NCBI RefSeq assembly: GCF_027922045.1
Contig: NZ_BSEX01000019.1
Location: forward strand, 1 to 26,500
Direction of reading: 5' to 3'
Length of the DNA: 26,500 nucleotides
Source of the DNA: Microbacterium terregens
Lineage (GTDB): Bacteria > Pseudomonadota > Alphaproteobacteria > Sphingomonadales > Sphingomonadaceae
In this document: positions 6,912 through 15,350 of the stretch, piece after piece
Layout of the letters: every line of letters starts with the position of its first letter
Numbering within the stretch: position 1 is the stretch's first letter
Program-made: the position numbers and the translations under genes
Notes under the pieces: model-generated
Database searches by the model: none
Seen by the model: the letters and a program-made list of their open reading frames with translations, nothing else
Told to the model about the DNA's origin: nothing

Positions 6912-8812
6912 GCGATCCGCGCACCCCCGCCGTCGAACTCCGCACGCTGCACGTCTCCTGGGCCGACGCGCCCGGCATCTGGGGCTTCCTGACCACGGTC
7001 GATCACAAGCGGATCGCCGCGCGCTACATCCTGACGGTGGTGCTGCTGCTGTTCCTCGCCGGCATGCTCGCGCTCGACATGCGGCTCCAGCTCGCCATGC
7101 CCGACATGGAGCGGATGACGCCGCAGCTCTACAACGAGAGCTTCTCGCTCCACGGCTCGACCATGTTGTTCCTGGTGTCGGTGCCGGTGATGGAGGCGAT
7201 GGCGATCTGGCTGGTGCCGCTGATGCTCGGCCAGCGCGCGCTCGCCTTTCCGCGGCTCGCGGCGTTCAGCTACTGGCTGTATCTCGGCGGCGTCCTGATG
7301 CTGTGGGTGCCGCACGCCTTTGGCGTCACGCCCGATCTCGGCTGGTTCGAATATCCGCCGCTCTCCGGCCCCGCCTATTCGCCCGGCCACCGCGCCGACA
7401 TCTGGGCGCAGATGATCACCTTTACCGAGGTCGCGGCGCTCGCCGCCTCGGTCAACATCGCCGCCACCGTGCTCAAGATGCGCCCGCCCGGCATGACGCT
7501 CGCGCGCATCCCGCTGTTCGTCTGGGCGATGTTCCTCGCCTCGCTCATGACGATCTTTGCGCTCCCGGCGGTGATGATGGTCACCAGCATGCTGATCGCA
7601 GACCGCCTCGTCTCCACCCAGTTCTTCGCGGCCGCGGCCGGCGGCGATCCGGTGCTGTTCCAGCACCTCTTCTGGTGGTTCGGCCATCCGGAGGTCTACA
7701 TCATCTTCCTGCCGGCCGCCGGCTTCGTCTCGGTGATCGTCGAGACTTTCTCCCGCCGCACGCTGTTCGGCCATGCCGCAGTGGTGCTGTCGATGCTCGC
7801 CATCGCCGCGCTCGCCTTTGGTCTCTGGGTCCACCACATGTTCGCGGTCGGGCTGCCGCGGCTCGGCAACGACTTCTACACCGCCGCCAGCATGGCGGTG
7901 GCGCTCCCGGCCGGCGTCCAGATCTTCTGCTGGATCGCGACGCTGGCAACCGGCCGGCCCCGCTTCGACACGCCGCTCCTGTGGGTGCTTGCCTTCATCG
8001 TCACCTTCGTGATCGGCGGCCTGTCGGGCGTGATGACCGCCTCCGCCCCGCTCGACCAGCAGGTGACCGACACCTATTTCGTGGTCGCCCATTTCCACTA
8101 TGTGCTGGTCGGCGGCGCGATGTTCCCGCTCTTCGGCGCCTTCGCCTATTGGTATCCCAAGGCGACCGGGCGGATGATGTCGGAAACCTTGGGCAAGATC
8201 AGCTTCTGGCTGATCGTCGGCGGCTTCAACCTCGGCTTCTTCCCCATGCACATCCTGGGTCTCCAGGGCATGCCGCGCCGCATCTATACCTATAGCGAGG
8301 GCATGGGCTGGGGCCCGCTCAACATGGTCGCCTCGATCGGCTCGGCGATCGCGGTCGCGGGCGGCGTGCTGTTCGTCGCCAATGCCGCCTGGAGCTACTT
8401 CCGCGGCAGGGCGGCGGGCCCGAACCCCTGGGGTGGCTCCACGCTCGAATGGGCCGCACCCTCGCCCCCGCCCCAGCATAATTTCGACGCGACGCCCGTG
8501 GTCGACAGCCTCACGCCCTTGTGGACGCAAAAGCAGGAACTCGCCGTCATGACCGGCCTCGCGGTCGATCGCCGCGAAGTGCTGGTGACGTCAGTGGTGG
8601 AGGCCACCCCGGAATACCGCCAGAAAAGCCCGCCGCCCTCGATCGCGCCGCTGCTCGCCGCCATCGCCGTCACCATCCTGTTCGTCGGCAGCATCTTCAC
8701 CCCCTGGGCGCTGGTCTGGGGTGCCGTGCCGGTCGCGATCGGGCTCACCCTCTGGTTCTGGCCGCAGCGCGAGCGCTCGACCACTGGCCCGCTCCGGGTG
8801 CGCAACCGATGA
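6908..8812 (+). CDS. coxA: haem-copper oxidase subunit I lacking D- and K-channel residues
   Basis: The catalytic subunit reduces O2 to water at a haem a3-CuB centre in the inner membrane. The 634-residue protein has all cofactor ligands: H82 and H397 (low-spin haem), H260, H309 and H310 (CuB), Y264 (His-Tyr crosslink) and H395 (haem a3). E262 in GHPEVY is also kept. The classic proton-entry residues are not: the D of the PDMAFPR motif is A111 (RALAFPR), the following Asn pair is A118-A119, and the Asn of GFGNW is I100. The K-channel TGxK is AGVQ (A335, Q338). A C-terminal extension after about residue 515 carries one more membrane helix (about 580-600). This marks a divergent branch, possibly with altered proton uptake. 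Confidence 0.92.
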   Translation: MSDPRTPAVELRTLHVSWADAPGIWGFLTTVDHKRIAARYILTVVLLLFLAGMLALDMRLQLAMPDMERMTPQLYNESFSLHGSTMLFLVSVPVMEAMAIWLVPLMLGQRALAFPRLAAFSYWLYLGGVLMLWVPHAFGVTPDLGWFEYPPLSGPAYSPGHRADIWAQMITFTEVAALAASVNIAATVLKMRPPGMTLARIPLFVWAMFLASLMTIFALPAVMMVTSMLIADRLVSTQFFAAAAGGDPVLFQHLFWWFGHPEVYIIFLPAAGFVSVIVETFSRRTLFGHAAVVLSMLAIAALAFGLWVHHMFAVGLPRLGNDFYTAASMAVALPAGVQIFCWIATLATGRPRFDTPLLWVLAFIVTFVIGGLSGVMTASAPLDQQVTDTYFVVAHFHYVLVGGAMFPLFGAFAYWYPKATGRMMSETLGKISFWLIVGGFNLGFFPMHILGLQGMPRRIYTYSEGMGWGPLNMVASIGSAIAVAGGVLFVANAAWSYFRGRAAGPNPWGGSTLEWAAPSPPPQHNFDATPVVDSLTPLWTQKQELAVMTGLAVDRREVLVTSVVEATPEYRQKSPPPSIAPLLAAIAVTILFVGSIFTPWALVWGAVPVAIGLTLWFWPQRERSTTGPLRVRNR

Positions 8813-9426
8813 GCGACGCCGTGCCCACCCGCGTCGTCGGCGACCTCGCCGACCTGCCCGAGACCGCATCGGGCGCGAGCCACCTCGTCTGGTGGGGCAA
8901 CATAGGCTTCATGGCGATCGAGGGCACCGCCTTCGCGCTCGCCGCCGGCGCCTATCTCTACCTCATGAGCCAGACGGCCGGCTGGCCGCCGGACGGCGTC
9001 CGCCCGCCCGATCTGCTGTGGCCCGCGGTGCTGACGCTCGGCCTGTTCCTGAGCGAGATCCCCAACCTCTGGGTCCGCCGCTGCGCCAAGGCCAAGAACG
9101 AGCGCGGCGTGCGCATCGGCACGCTCGCCATGACCGTTATCGGCCTGCTGCTGCTGATCCCGCGCGGCATCGAGTTCGGGCACCTCAACGTCACCTGGTA
9201 CGACAATGCCTATGGCTCGCTGACCTGGATGCTGCTGGTGCTGCACACCAGCCACCTCATCACCGACATCGGCGACACCGCCGTCCAGTGCGTGTGGCTC
9301 TATACCCATGAGGTCGGCGACGATCAGTTCGCCGACGTCGAGGACAACGCCAATTACTGGACCTTCGTGGTGCTGACCTGGATCCCGGTCGGCGCGCTCG
9401 TCTATCTGGCGCCGAGGTTCGGGTGA
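8809..9426 (+). CDS. coxC: cytochrome c oxidase subunit III
   Basis: Subunit III is a membrane protein that stabilises subunit I during turnover. The 205-residue product has about five hydrophobic helices and the short form typical of bacterial oxidases with a five-helix subunit III. Recognisable segments are HLVWWGNIGFMAIEGTAFAL near the N-terminus, SEIPNLWVRR, and DNANYWTFVVLTWIPVGALV at the C-terminus. It starts with the ATG overlapping the coxA stop and ends in an overlap with the next GTG. Assignment rests on these segments and on its place directly after coxA. Confidence 0.85.
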   Translation: MSDAVPTRVVGDLADLPETASGASHLVWWGNIGFMAIEGTAFALAAGAYLYLMSQTAGWPPDGVRPPDLLWPAVLTLGLFLSEIPNLWVRRCAKAKNERGVRIGTLAMTVIGLLLLIPRGIEFGHLNVTWYDNAYGSLTWMLLVLHTSHLITDIGDTAVQCVWLYTHEVGDDQFADVEDNANYWTFVVLTWIPVGALVYLAPRFG

Positions 9427-9761
9427 GCGAGTCCCTCTCCCGCGCGGCACGCGTGCGTCCCTGGGCGGCGCTGCTGCTGCCGCCCGTCGCCTGGTACGTC
9501 TTCGAACTGGGTCTCGGCAGCGTGCTCAAGGTCGATTGCGCCCCCGTCGGCGCCTGGCTGGGCCTCGCCTGGGGTCTCGCCAGCCTTGCGGTGTGCGGCC
9601 TCGCCATGGCGATCGCCTGGCCCTGCGCGCGGCCCGCGGGCGACCAGACCCCGCCGCGCGCCTGGCTGTCGCGCGTCGCGCTGCTGCTCGCCGGCATCTT
9701 CGCGCTCGCCATCGCCTTCCAGACGCTGGCCGTGCTGATCGTCCCGCCATGCGTCAGCTGA
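9423..9761 (+). CDS. small three-helix membrane protein of the oxidase operon
   Basis: The 112-residue product is not one I recognise from sequence motifs. It has three predicted membrane helices (about 15-36, 42-65 and 84-106), two of them rich in Ala and Leu. Three cysteines lie near helix ends: C39, C58 and C68. It begins with a GTG overlapping the subunit III stop by 4 nt, and its own end overlaps ctaG by 13 nt, so it is embedded in the operon. Position and size suggest a subunit IV-like or assembly role, which is an inference from context only. Confidence 0.72.
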   Translation: MSESLSRAARVRPWAALLLPPVAWYVFELGLGSVLKVDCAPVGAWLGLAWGLASLAVCGLAMAIAWPCARPAGDQTPPRAWLSRVALLLAGIFALAIAFQTLAVLIVPPCVS

Positions 9762-10663
9762 TCCGCCTCGCCCCGCTGCTGGCGCTCGCGGTGCCCGCCG
9801 CCGCCCTCGCGCACGGCGGCCACGATCATGGCGAGCCGCCCGGCTGGACCTGGGATCCGTGGATTACCGTGCCCCTGCTGCTCTCCGCCGTCCTGTTCGG
9901 GCTCGGCTGGCGGCGCCTCTACGCGCGCTCGGCGGGCGGCCGCCCCCGGCTCAAGCGGCGCCTGTGGCTCTTCGCCGCCGGTTGGCTGACGCTCGCGGGC
10001 GCGCTGGTGTCGCCGCTGCACGAAGCGGGCGAGCGCTCCTTCACCGCCCACATGATCGAGCACGAGTTGCTGATGCTGCTCGCCGCCCCGCTGATCGTGC
10101 TGGCCGAACCGCTGTCGGCGATGCTCTGGGCCTTTCCCGCCGCCGCCCGCCGTACCCTCGGCCGCATCAGCGCCAGCCGGGCGGTGTCGGTCCCCTTCGC
10201 CTGGGCGACGGGCGCCGTCGTCGCCACCCTCCTCCAGGCGGCGGTGCTGTGGATCTGGCACATGCCGTCGCTGTTCGACGTGGCGCTGGCGAGCGAGGGC
10301 TGGCACGCCACCCAGCACCTCTGCTTCATCGTCAGCGCGCTGCTGTTCTGGACGGCGATGCTCGGCCGGCGCGGTGCCGGGGCGAGCGCGCTCGGCGACC
10401 GCGCGCTGGCCGCCTTCTGCCTGCTCGTCACCTCGTTCGTGACGGGGGCGCTGGGGGCGCTGATGGCCTTCTCCGACTCCCCTTGGTACGCGGGCTATGC
10501 ACGCCTCGCGCTCGCGCCCTTCGGCATGACCCCGGCGGAGGACCAGCAGGTCGCCGGCCTCGTCATGTGGGTGCCCGGCGGCCTCGTCCACCTCGTCGCC
10601 GCGCTCGCCCTGTTCCGCACGCTCCTCGTGCCGTCGCCGCAAAGGACCGCCGATGCCGTCTGA
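9749..10663 (+). CDS. ctaG: cytochrome c oxidase assembly protein, caa3_CtaG type
   Basis: Members of this multi-helix family are needed for assembly of caa3-type oxidases, probably in copper handling. They are unrelated to the Cox11-type CtaG. The 304-residue protein has an N-terminal signal or helix ending in ALAHGG (cleavage near residue 21), then a His-rich HGGHDHG segment (22-28) that could bind copper. Seven or so membrane helices follow. HMIEHELLMLLAAPLIV and IWHMPSLFDVAL are typical family blocks with conserved histidines. The ATG at 9749 lies inside the end of the preceding gene, a 13-nt overlap consistent with coupling. It overlaps the next cytochrome gene by 11 nt. Confidence 0.88.
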   Translation: MRQLIRLAPLLALAVPAAALAHGGHDHGEPPGWTWDPWITVPLLLSAVLFGLGWRRLYARSAGGRPRLKRRLWLFAAGWLTLAGALVSPLHEAGERSFTAHMIEHELLMLLAAPLIVLAEPLSAMLWAFPAAARRTLGRISASRAVSVPFAWATGAVVATLLQAAVLWIWHMPSLFDVALASEGWHATQHLCFIVSALLFWTAMLGRRGAGASALGDRALAAFCLLVTSFVTGALGALMAFSDSPWYAGYARLALAPFGMTPAEDQQVAGLVMWVPGGLVHLVAALALFRTLLVPSPQRTADAV

Positions 10664-11063
10664 GCTGCGCTTCGTGCTGATCCTCACCGGCATCGCCACG
10701 ATTGCGGGCGCCGCCTCGGTGTTCGGCATCTACCGGCAGGATAGCCTCCAGACCCGCACCCAGGCGGAGGCGATGACCGGCGGCGATTCCACGGCCGGCA
10801 AGGCCGCGATCGGCCGCTACAATTGCGGCGCCTGCCACCGCATCCCCGGTATCGCCGGCGCCACGGGCACCACCGGCCCGGCCCTCAACGGCATCGCCCT
10901 GCGCGCCGAGATCGCCGGTGTCCTCGTCAACGATCCGCAGAACCTCACCCGCTGGCTGCGCCAGCCGCAGCAGGTGCTTCCCGGCAACGGCATGCCGGAC
11001 CAGGGCGTCACCGAGCGCGACGCCCGCGACATGGCCGCCTATCTCTACACGCTGAAGCGCTAG
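10653..11063 (+). CDS. membrane-anchored monohaem cytochrome c
   Basis: The last gene of the oxidase operon encodes a 136-residue class I cytochrome c held in the membrane by an uncleaved N-terminal helix (about 5-25). The haem site is CGACH (C58, C61, H62) and the axial ligand is probably M114 in GNGMPDQGV. The final helix RDMAAYLYTLKR is typical of this class. It is a good candidate for the direct donor between a cytochrome bc1 complex and the oxidase. Unlike the first cytochrome of the operon it keeps its Met ligand, so the two are not redundant copies. Confidence 0.9.
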   Translation: MPSELRFVLILTGIATIAGAASVFGIYRQDSLQTRTQAEAMTGGDSTAGKAAIGRYNCGACHRIPGIAGATGTTGPALNGIALRAEIAGVLVNDPQNLTRWLRQPQQVLPGNGMPDQGVTERDARDMAAYLYTLKR

Positions 11064-11081
11064 CTGCCCCAGCAGGGCAAA

Positions 11082-11110
11082 GCCGGCGCTTCCGTTGCGG
11101 GAGCGCCGGC
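11082..11110. terminator. hairpin between convergent genes
   Basis: GCCGGCGCTTCC and GGGAGCGCCGGC form a 12-bp stem with one G-T pair and a 5-nt loop. It lies in the 55-nt gap between the oxidase operon (plus strand) and the manganese catalase (minus strand). Its position suggests a shared terminator for both transcripts. No good U-tract follows on either side, so termination efficiency is uncertain. Confidence 0.5.
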
Positions 11111-11118
11111 CCTGTTCG

Positions 11119-12075
11119 TCACTTCGCTACGGTGGCCTCTGCCATCGCCGGCGCCGACTGGATGTCGGGAGCACCGCCCATGTCGCCGTTCTTGGTGCGG
11201 CCGGCGCCCGGGCCCGCGCCCAGGTCCGCGCCGGTGGTCGGGTCGGCGCTCGGATCGGACGCGGTCCGCTCCACCATCTTGGCCGCGACCTTCTGGTCCT
11301 TGGCGGGAAGCTTGACGGTCGCCGTGCCGTCGCCCTCGTCGGCCGGCATCACCTGCTGCAGGTCGTCGATGCGGTCCCATTCGTCGCCCGCGTTCCACGG
11401 ACCCGTGGTGTCGCCCTCACCCTGCGAGGTGTTGACGTACATGCTGGCGTATTTCTCCACACCCGGCAGCTTGCCCGACGGGAAGTTGTTCTCGATCGCA
11501 TAGAGCGCCTTCTCGAACGACTTCTGGTGCGCCACCTCGCGCGTCATCAGGAAGCCCAGCGCGTCCTTGATGCCGGGATCGTCGGTGATGTTGATCAGCC
11601 GCTCATAGACGATCTTGGCGCGTGCCTCGGCCGCGATGTTGGAGCGCAGGTCGACGGTCGGCTCGCCGCGCGAGTCCACATAGGCCGCCGTCCATGGCAC
11701 GCCCGCGCTGTCGCACAGCGCCGGGGCGCCGCCGAACAGGATCGATTCCTTGGCGCTGGTGCCGGTCTGCCCCACCATCTGGTAGAGTTCGGCCTCCTTC
11801 ATCGTGCCCTCGGCCAGCTGCGCCTTCAGGCCCTTGTTGAGCATGGTGACGATCGACCCGATCACCTCCAGGTGGCTCAGCTCCTCCGTCGCGATGTCGA
11901 GCAGCATGTCCTTGCGGCCGGGATCGTCCTCACCCAGGCCCTGCGTGAAATAGCGCATCGCCGCGGCCAGTTCGCCGTCGGCCCCGCCGAACTGCTCCAT
12001 GATCATGGTGGCGAGCCGCGGATTGGGCTCCGAAACGCGCACGGTATATTGCAACCGCTTGTTATGCATGAACAT
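11119..12075 (-). CDS. manganese catalase
   Basis: This non-haem catalase uses a di-manganese centre to split hydrogen peroxide. The 318-residue product has the ferritin-like fold ligands in the expected order: E35, E65, H68 (EELSHLE), E150 (AAEARAK) and H183 (REVAHQKSFEKAL). The last 60 residues are a low-complexity Gly/Pro/Ala tail with no evident function. The ATG at 12075 is preceded by AGGAG with a 7-nt gap. A weak EcfG-like promoter lies upstream, which would fit general stress control. It converges on the oxidase operon and diverges from the phospholipase gene. Confidence 0.92.
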   Translation of the reverse strand: MFMHNKRLQYTVRVSEPNPRLATMIMEQFGGADGELAAAMRYFTQGLGEDDPGRKDMLLDIATEELSHLEVIGSIVTMLNKGLKAQLAEGTMKEAELYQMVGQTGTSAKESILFGGAPALCDSAGVPWTAAYVDSRGEPTVDLRSNIAAEARAKIVYERLINITDDPGIKDALGFLMTREVAHQKSFEKALYAIENNFPSGKLPGVEKYASMYVNTSQGEGDTTGPWNAGDEWDRIDDLQQVMPADEGDGTATVKLPAKDQKVAAKMVERTASDPSADPTTGADLGAGPGAGRTKNGDMGGAPDIQSAPAMAEATVAK

Positions 12076-12111
12076 TGCCGGGCTCCTGCTGTATCGTTCT
12101 GGTCCATCCCA

Positions 12112-12136
12112 AGCGCATCAGCCACGCACCCGTTCC
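12112..12136 (-). promoter_or_regulatory. weak EcfG-like promoter of the Mn catalase
   Basis: On the minus strand GGAAC (12136-12132) is followed after 16 nt by CGCT (12115-12112), three of four bases of the EcfG -10 element CGTT. It would give a leader of roughly 30 nt before the ATG at 12075. Two better matches in this window stand before other stress genes, which makes this one more plausible. On its own it is weak. Confidence 0.33.
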
Positions 12137-12238
12137 TGTTGAAAGTGACTCGCACCAATTGCCGCGGGAGCATGCGCTGACCGGCTCCGCGGGCGGGAGC
12201 GGCTTGAGCCTCTGCGCGGTCGCTGCCACGGGGACGGA

Positions 12239-14335
12239 ATGACCGAACTTCACCGCCGCACCCTTTTGAAGGCAGGCCTTGGCGCCGCCGCGCTCGCCAT
12301 TCCGGATTCGATCGCGCGCGCGCTCGCGATCCCGGCGGACGTGCGCAGCGGTACGCTGCGCGACGTCGAGCACGTCGTGATCCTGATGCAGGAGAACCGC
12401 GGCTTCGATCATTATTTCGGAACGCTGCGCGGCGTCCGCGGCTTCGGCGATCGCCTGCCGATCCCGCTCGCCCCGGCTTCGGACGGCGCGGCCCGCACCG
12501 TCTGGCAGCAACTCGACCGCACCGCCAAGGAGGGGCCGCGCACCGTCTCCCCCTTTCATCTGTCGACCCGCACCGACTGGGCGCTGATGCGCATGGAGGG
12601 CACGCCCCATAGCTGGCCGGACGCGCAGCGCGCCTGGGATCACGGCCGCATGGCGCATTGGCCGGAGGTGAAGACCGAGCGCGCGATGGGCCACTATCGG
12701 CGCGACGACATTCCCTTCCAGTTCGCGCTCGCCGATGCCTTCACCGTGTGCGACGCCTATCACTGCTCGCTGCAGACCGGCACCAACACCAACCGGCTGT
12801 TCCTGTGGACCGGCACCAACGATCCCGAGGGCCACGCCGGCGGCCCCGCCATTGCCAACTCGCACGACAGCTTCGCCGAGGATGGCGGCTGGGCCGAGCC
12901 CTATCGCTGGACCAGCTATGTCGAGCGGCTCCAGGCGGCCGGAATCGACTGGCGCATCTACCAGGACATGGCCGACAACTTCACCGACAACCCCCTGGTC
13001 GGGTTCGAGGCGTTCCGCGCCGCCCACAAGGGCACGCACGGTGCCGATCCGGCGCTTCGTGACCGCGCGCTCACCACCCGCGCGCTCGACGGCCTGCGCG
13101 CCGACGTGCTCGCCGGCCGCCTGCCGCAGGTCTCCTATGTGATCGCGACCGCCGCCGGCTCCGAGCATCCAGGCCCGTCCAGCCCCGCCCAGGGCGCCGC
13201 CTACACCGCCGAGCTGCTCGACGTGCTCACCGCCGATCCAAAGGTCTGGGCGCGCACCGTGCTGCTCGTCATGTTCGACGAGAACGACGGCTTCTTCGAC
13301 CACGTGCCGCCGCCCGCCCCGCCGTCGCAGGATCCGGCGGCGCCCGGCGGCCTCGCCGGCGCCTCCACCGTCAGCACCGCGGGCGAGTATCACCGCGTGC
13401 CGAGCGCCGCCGACGCCGCGGTCGACCTGCCGGAGCTGCGCGGCCGTCCCTATGGCCTTGGTCCCCGCGTCCCCTTCTACGCCATCTCCCCCTGGAGCCG
13501 CGGCGGCTGGGTCAACTCGCAGGTATTTGACCACACCTCCGTGATCCGCTTCCTGGAACAGCGCTTCGGCGTCGCCGAGCCCAACATCTCGCCCTGGCGG
13601 CGCGCGGTGTGCGGCGACCTCACCTCGGTGTTCGACTTCGCCAGCCCGAACCGCGGCTTCCCCGACGGCATCCCCGATCCGCGCCCCGACGCCAGCCGCA
13701 GCGCCGCGATTCACGGCCAGGTCGCACCCCGCGCGCCCGCGGCCGCCCAGCCGCTGGTGCAGGAGCCGGGGGTCCGCCCCTCGCGCCCGCTCCCCTACCA
13801 CCTCTCCGTCACCGAGGCACCGGACGAGGCCGGCATCCGCCTCACCTTCCACGCAGGCGCGAACCGCGCCGGCGTCGCCGCCGTCTTCCACGTTTATGAC
13901 CGGCTCGCGCTCGATCGCCTGCCCCGCCGCTACACGGTCGAGGCGGGCGGCCAGCTCACCGGCCATTGGGCGGGCGCGGGCGCGGACGGCGCCTACGACC
14001 TGTGGGTGCTCGGCCCCAACGGCTTCCACCGCCACTTCGCCGGTCGCGCCGCCGACCGCGCGCTTGCCGGGCGCATCGCCTGGCACCTCGATCCGGCGCG
14101 CGCTACCCTTGCCCTCGCCGCTCGCCCCGGCCCGGCCGCATGGCAGGTCGCGCCCAACGCCTATGCCGATCACCACCGGCCCTGGCACGGCACCGGCACC
14201 CCGCCGCTCTGGGACCTCGCACCCACCGGCGGCTGGTACGACCTGACCCTCACCAGCCCGGCCGCCCCCGGCTTTCTTCGCCGCATCGCCGGCCGGCTCG
14301 AGACCGGGCGCCCCTCCACCTCCGACCCGGCCTGA
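12239..14335 (+). CDS. Tat-exported phospholipase C (phosphocholine-specific type)
   Basis: The enzyme hydrolyses phosphatidylcholine-type lipids in the periplasm or outside the cell. The 698-residue protein begins with a twin-arginine signal (HRRTLLKAGLGAAALA, 5-20), so it folds before export. The phosphoesterase domain (about 42-490) shows EHVVILMQENRGFDHYFGT with the metal ligands E52 and N53. It also has CDAYHC and GTNTNR (171-186, nucleophile Thr region), and FDENDGFFDHVPPP. Two C-terminal DUF756-type beta domains follow (about 520-610 and 625-690), as in Pseudomonas PlcN/PlcH. The substrate head group cannot be fixed from sequence. It stands alone between the divergent catalase and cysE. 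Confidence 0.9.
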   Translation: MTELHRRTLLKAGLGAAALAIPDSIARALAIPADVRSGTLRDVEHVVILMQENRGFDHYFGTLRGVRGFGDRLPIPLAPASDGAARTVWQQLDRTAKEGPRTVSPFHLSTRTDWALMRMEGTPHSWPDAQRAWDHGRMAHWPEVKTERAMGHYRRDDIPFQFALADAFTVCDAYHCSLQTGTNTNRLFLWTGTNDPEGHAGGPAIANSHDSFAEDGGWAEPYRWTSYVERLQAAGIDWRIYQDMADNFTDNPLVGFEAFRAAHKGTHGADPALRDRALTTRALDGLRADVLAGRLPQVSYVIATAAGSEHPGPSSPAQGAAYTAELLDVLTADPKVWARTVLLVMFDENDGFFDHVPPPAPPSQDPAAPGGLAGASTVSTAGEYHRVPSAADAAVDLPELRGRPYGLGPRVPFYAISPWSRGGWVNSQVFDHTSVIRFLEQRFGVAEPNISPWRRAVCGDLTSVFDFASPNRGFPDGIPDPRPDASRSAAIHGQVAPRAPAAAQPLVQEPGVRPSRPLPYHLSVTEAPDEAGIRLTFHAGANRAGVAAVFHVYDRLALDRLPRRYTVEAGGQLTGHWAGAGADGAYDLWVLGPNGFHRHFAGRAADRALAGRIAWHLDPARATLALAARPGPAAWQVAPNAYADHHRPWHGTGTPPLWDLAPTGGWYDLTLTSPAAPGFLRRIAGRLETGRPSTSDPA

Positions 14336-14365
14336 TCCACGGCTTCGCCCCGGCAAAGCATTTCT

Positions 14366-14408
14366 TTGAATTCCTATTCTGCCGATGGGGTATGTCTCTC
14401 CACATCGG
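14366..14408 (+). promoter_or_regulatory. possible promoter/operator of the cysE-like gene
   Basis: An AT-rich patch in the 82-nt gap before the serine acetyltransferase has a -35-like TTGAAT (14366-14371) and a TATGTC (14391-14396) 19 nt further. CCGATG (14382-14387) and CATCGG (14403-14408) are inverted repeats enclosing the -10 region and touching the GGAGG ribosome-binding site. This could be an operator or a hairpin that limits translation. No regulator consensus was recognised. Confidence 0.28.
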
Positions 14409-14417
14409 AGGTAGGCC

Positions 14418-15350
14418 ATGTCGCGCACACTGATCGAGACCGTCGCCGCCCTGCGCGTCGCCCGCGCGGCGTGGCGGCAGCGCCAGGACGAATCGCGCGA
14501 CGTGGAGAGCTTTCCCTCGCGCGACGCCGTCGCCCGCATCGTCGAGACGCTGGCGACCGCCCTCTATCCCCGCCGCCTGGGCGGCTTCCGCGGCACCGCC
14601 GAGGCGGAGGACGCCTTCGTCGCCGAGCGCCTGACCCTCGCCCTCGCCGACCTGGAACGCGAAGTCGCCGCCGAACTCGGCTATTGGCAGGCGGAGGCGC
14701 GCAGCCGCTTCGATCCCGACCAGGCCGGCATGATCGTGCGCCTGTTCGCCGCTACCCTGGGGGAGGTCCGCCAGCTGGTCGACAGCGACGTCGACGCCGC
14801 CTTTCTCGGCGATCCGGCGGCGCGCAGCGTGGACGAGATCCTGCTCTGCTATCCCGGCGCCCTCGCCAGCCTGCACCACCGCATCGCCCACCAGCTCCAC
14901 CAGCTCGGCGCGCCCATCGTCGCCCGGCTGATCTCGGAACTCGCCAACGCCCGCACCGGGATCGACATTCATCCGGGTGCCACCATTGGGCGCGGCTTCT
15001 TCATCGACCACGGCACCGGCGTGGTGATCGGCGAGACCGCGATCGTCGGCGATCGCGTGCGGCTCTACCAGCATGTGACGCTGGGCGCGCGCAGTGCACC
15101 GGGCGACACCCGCGACGGCGGCCGCCCCCGCCACGATCGCCACCCGATCGTCGAGGACGACGTGGTCATCTATGCCGGCGCGACCATCCTCGGCCGCGTC
15201 ACCATCGGCGCCCGCTCCACCATCGGCGGCAACGTCTGGCTGCTCGACGACGTGCCCCCCGACAGCGTCGTGGTCCAGCCGGAGGCGCGGCGGCTCGATC
15301 GCGCTGCCGGGGCGACGCTGCGCGACGTGCTGGTGGAGACGGCAGGCTGA
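14418..15350 (+). CDS. cysE: serine O-acetyltransferase (CysE/EpsC)
   Basis: The enzyme acetylates L-serine with acetyl-CoA, the committed step of cysteine synthesis. The 310-residue protein has a helical N-terminal half and a left-handed beta-helix of hexapeptide repeats from about 180 to 285. The active site reads GIDIHPGATIG (D183) and FFIDHGTGVVIGE (H198), followed by YQHVTLGAR. Its long N-terminus matches the EpsC-type enzymes better than E. coli CysE. GGAGG lies 6 nt before the ATG. The stop shares one base with the next start (TGATG), so the two genes are coupled. Confidence 0.92.
   Translation: MSRTLIETVAALRVARAAWRQRQDESRDVESFPSRDAVARIVETLATALYPRRLGGFRGTAEAEDAFVAERLTLALADLEREVAAELGYWQAEARSRFDPDQAGMIVRLFAATLGEVRQLVDSDVDAAFLGDPAARSVDEILLCYPGALASLHHRIAHQLHQLGAPIVARLISELANARTGIDIHPGATIGRGFFIDHGTGVVIGETAIVGDRVRLYQHVTLGARSAPGDTRDGGRPRHDRHPIVEDDVVIYAGATILGRVTIGARSTIGGNVWLLDDVPPDSVVVQPEARRLDRAAGATLRDVLVETAG

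Noticed and set aside
6890..8530. 546-codon minus-strand frame opposite coxA
   Set aside because: It is an antisense shadow of a clear oxidase subunit I; His/Glu/Arg-rich without domains.
12162..12200. GC-rich inverted repeat (CCGCGGGAGC / GCTCCGCGG) before the phospholipase
   Set aside because: It has a bulge and such matches are expected by chance at this GC; position gives no clear role.
12062..14539. 825-codon minus-strand frame opposite the phospholipase
   Set aside because: It is Gly/Ala/Arg-rich with no motif, and the plus strand encodes an intact Tat phospholipase.
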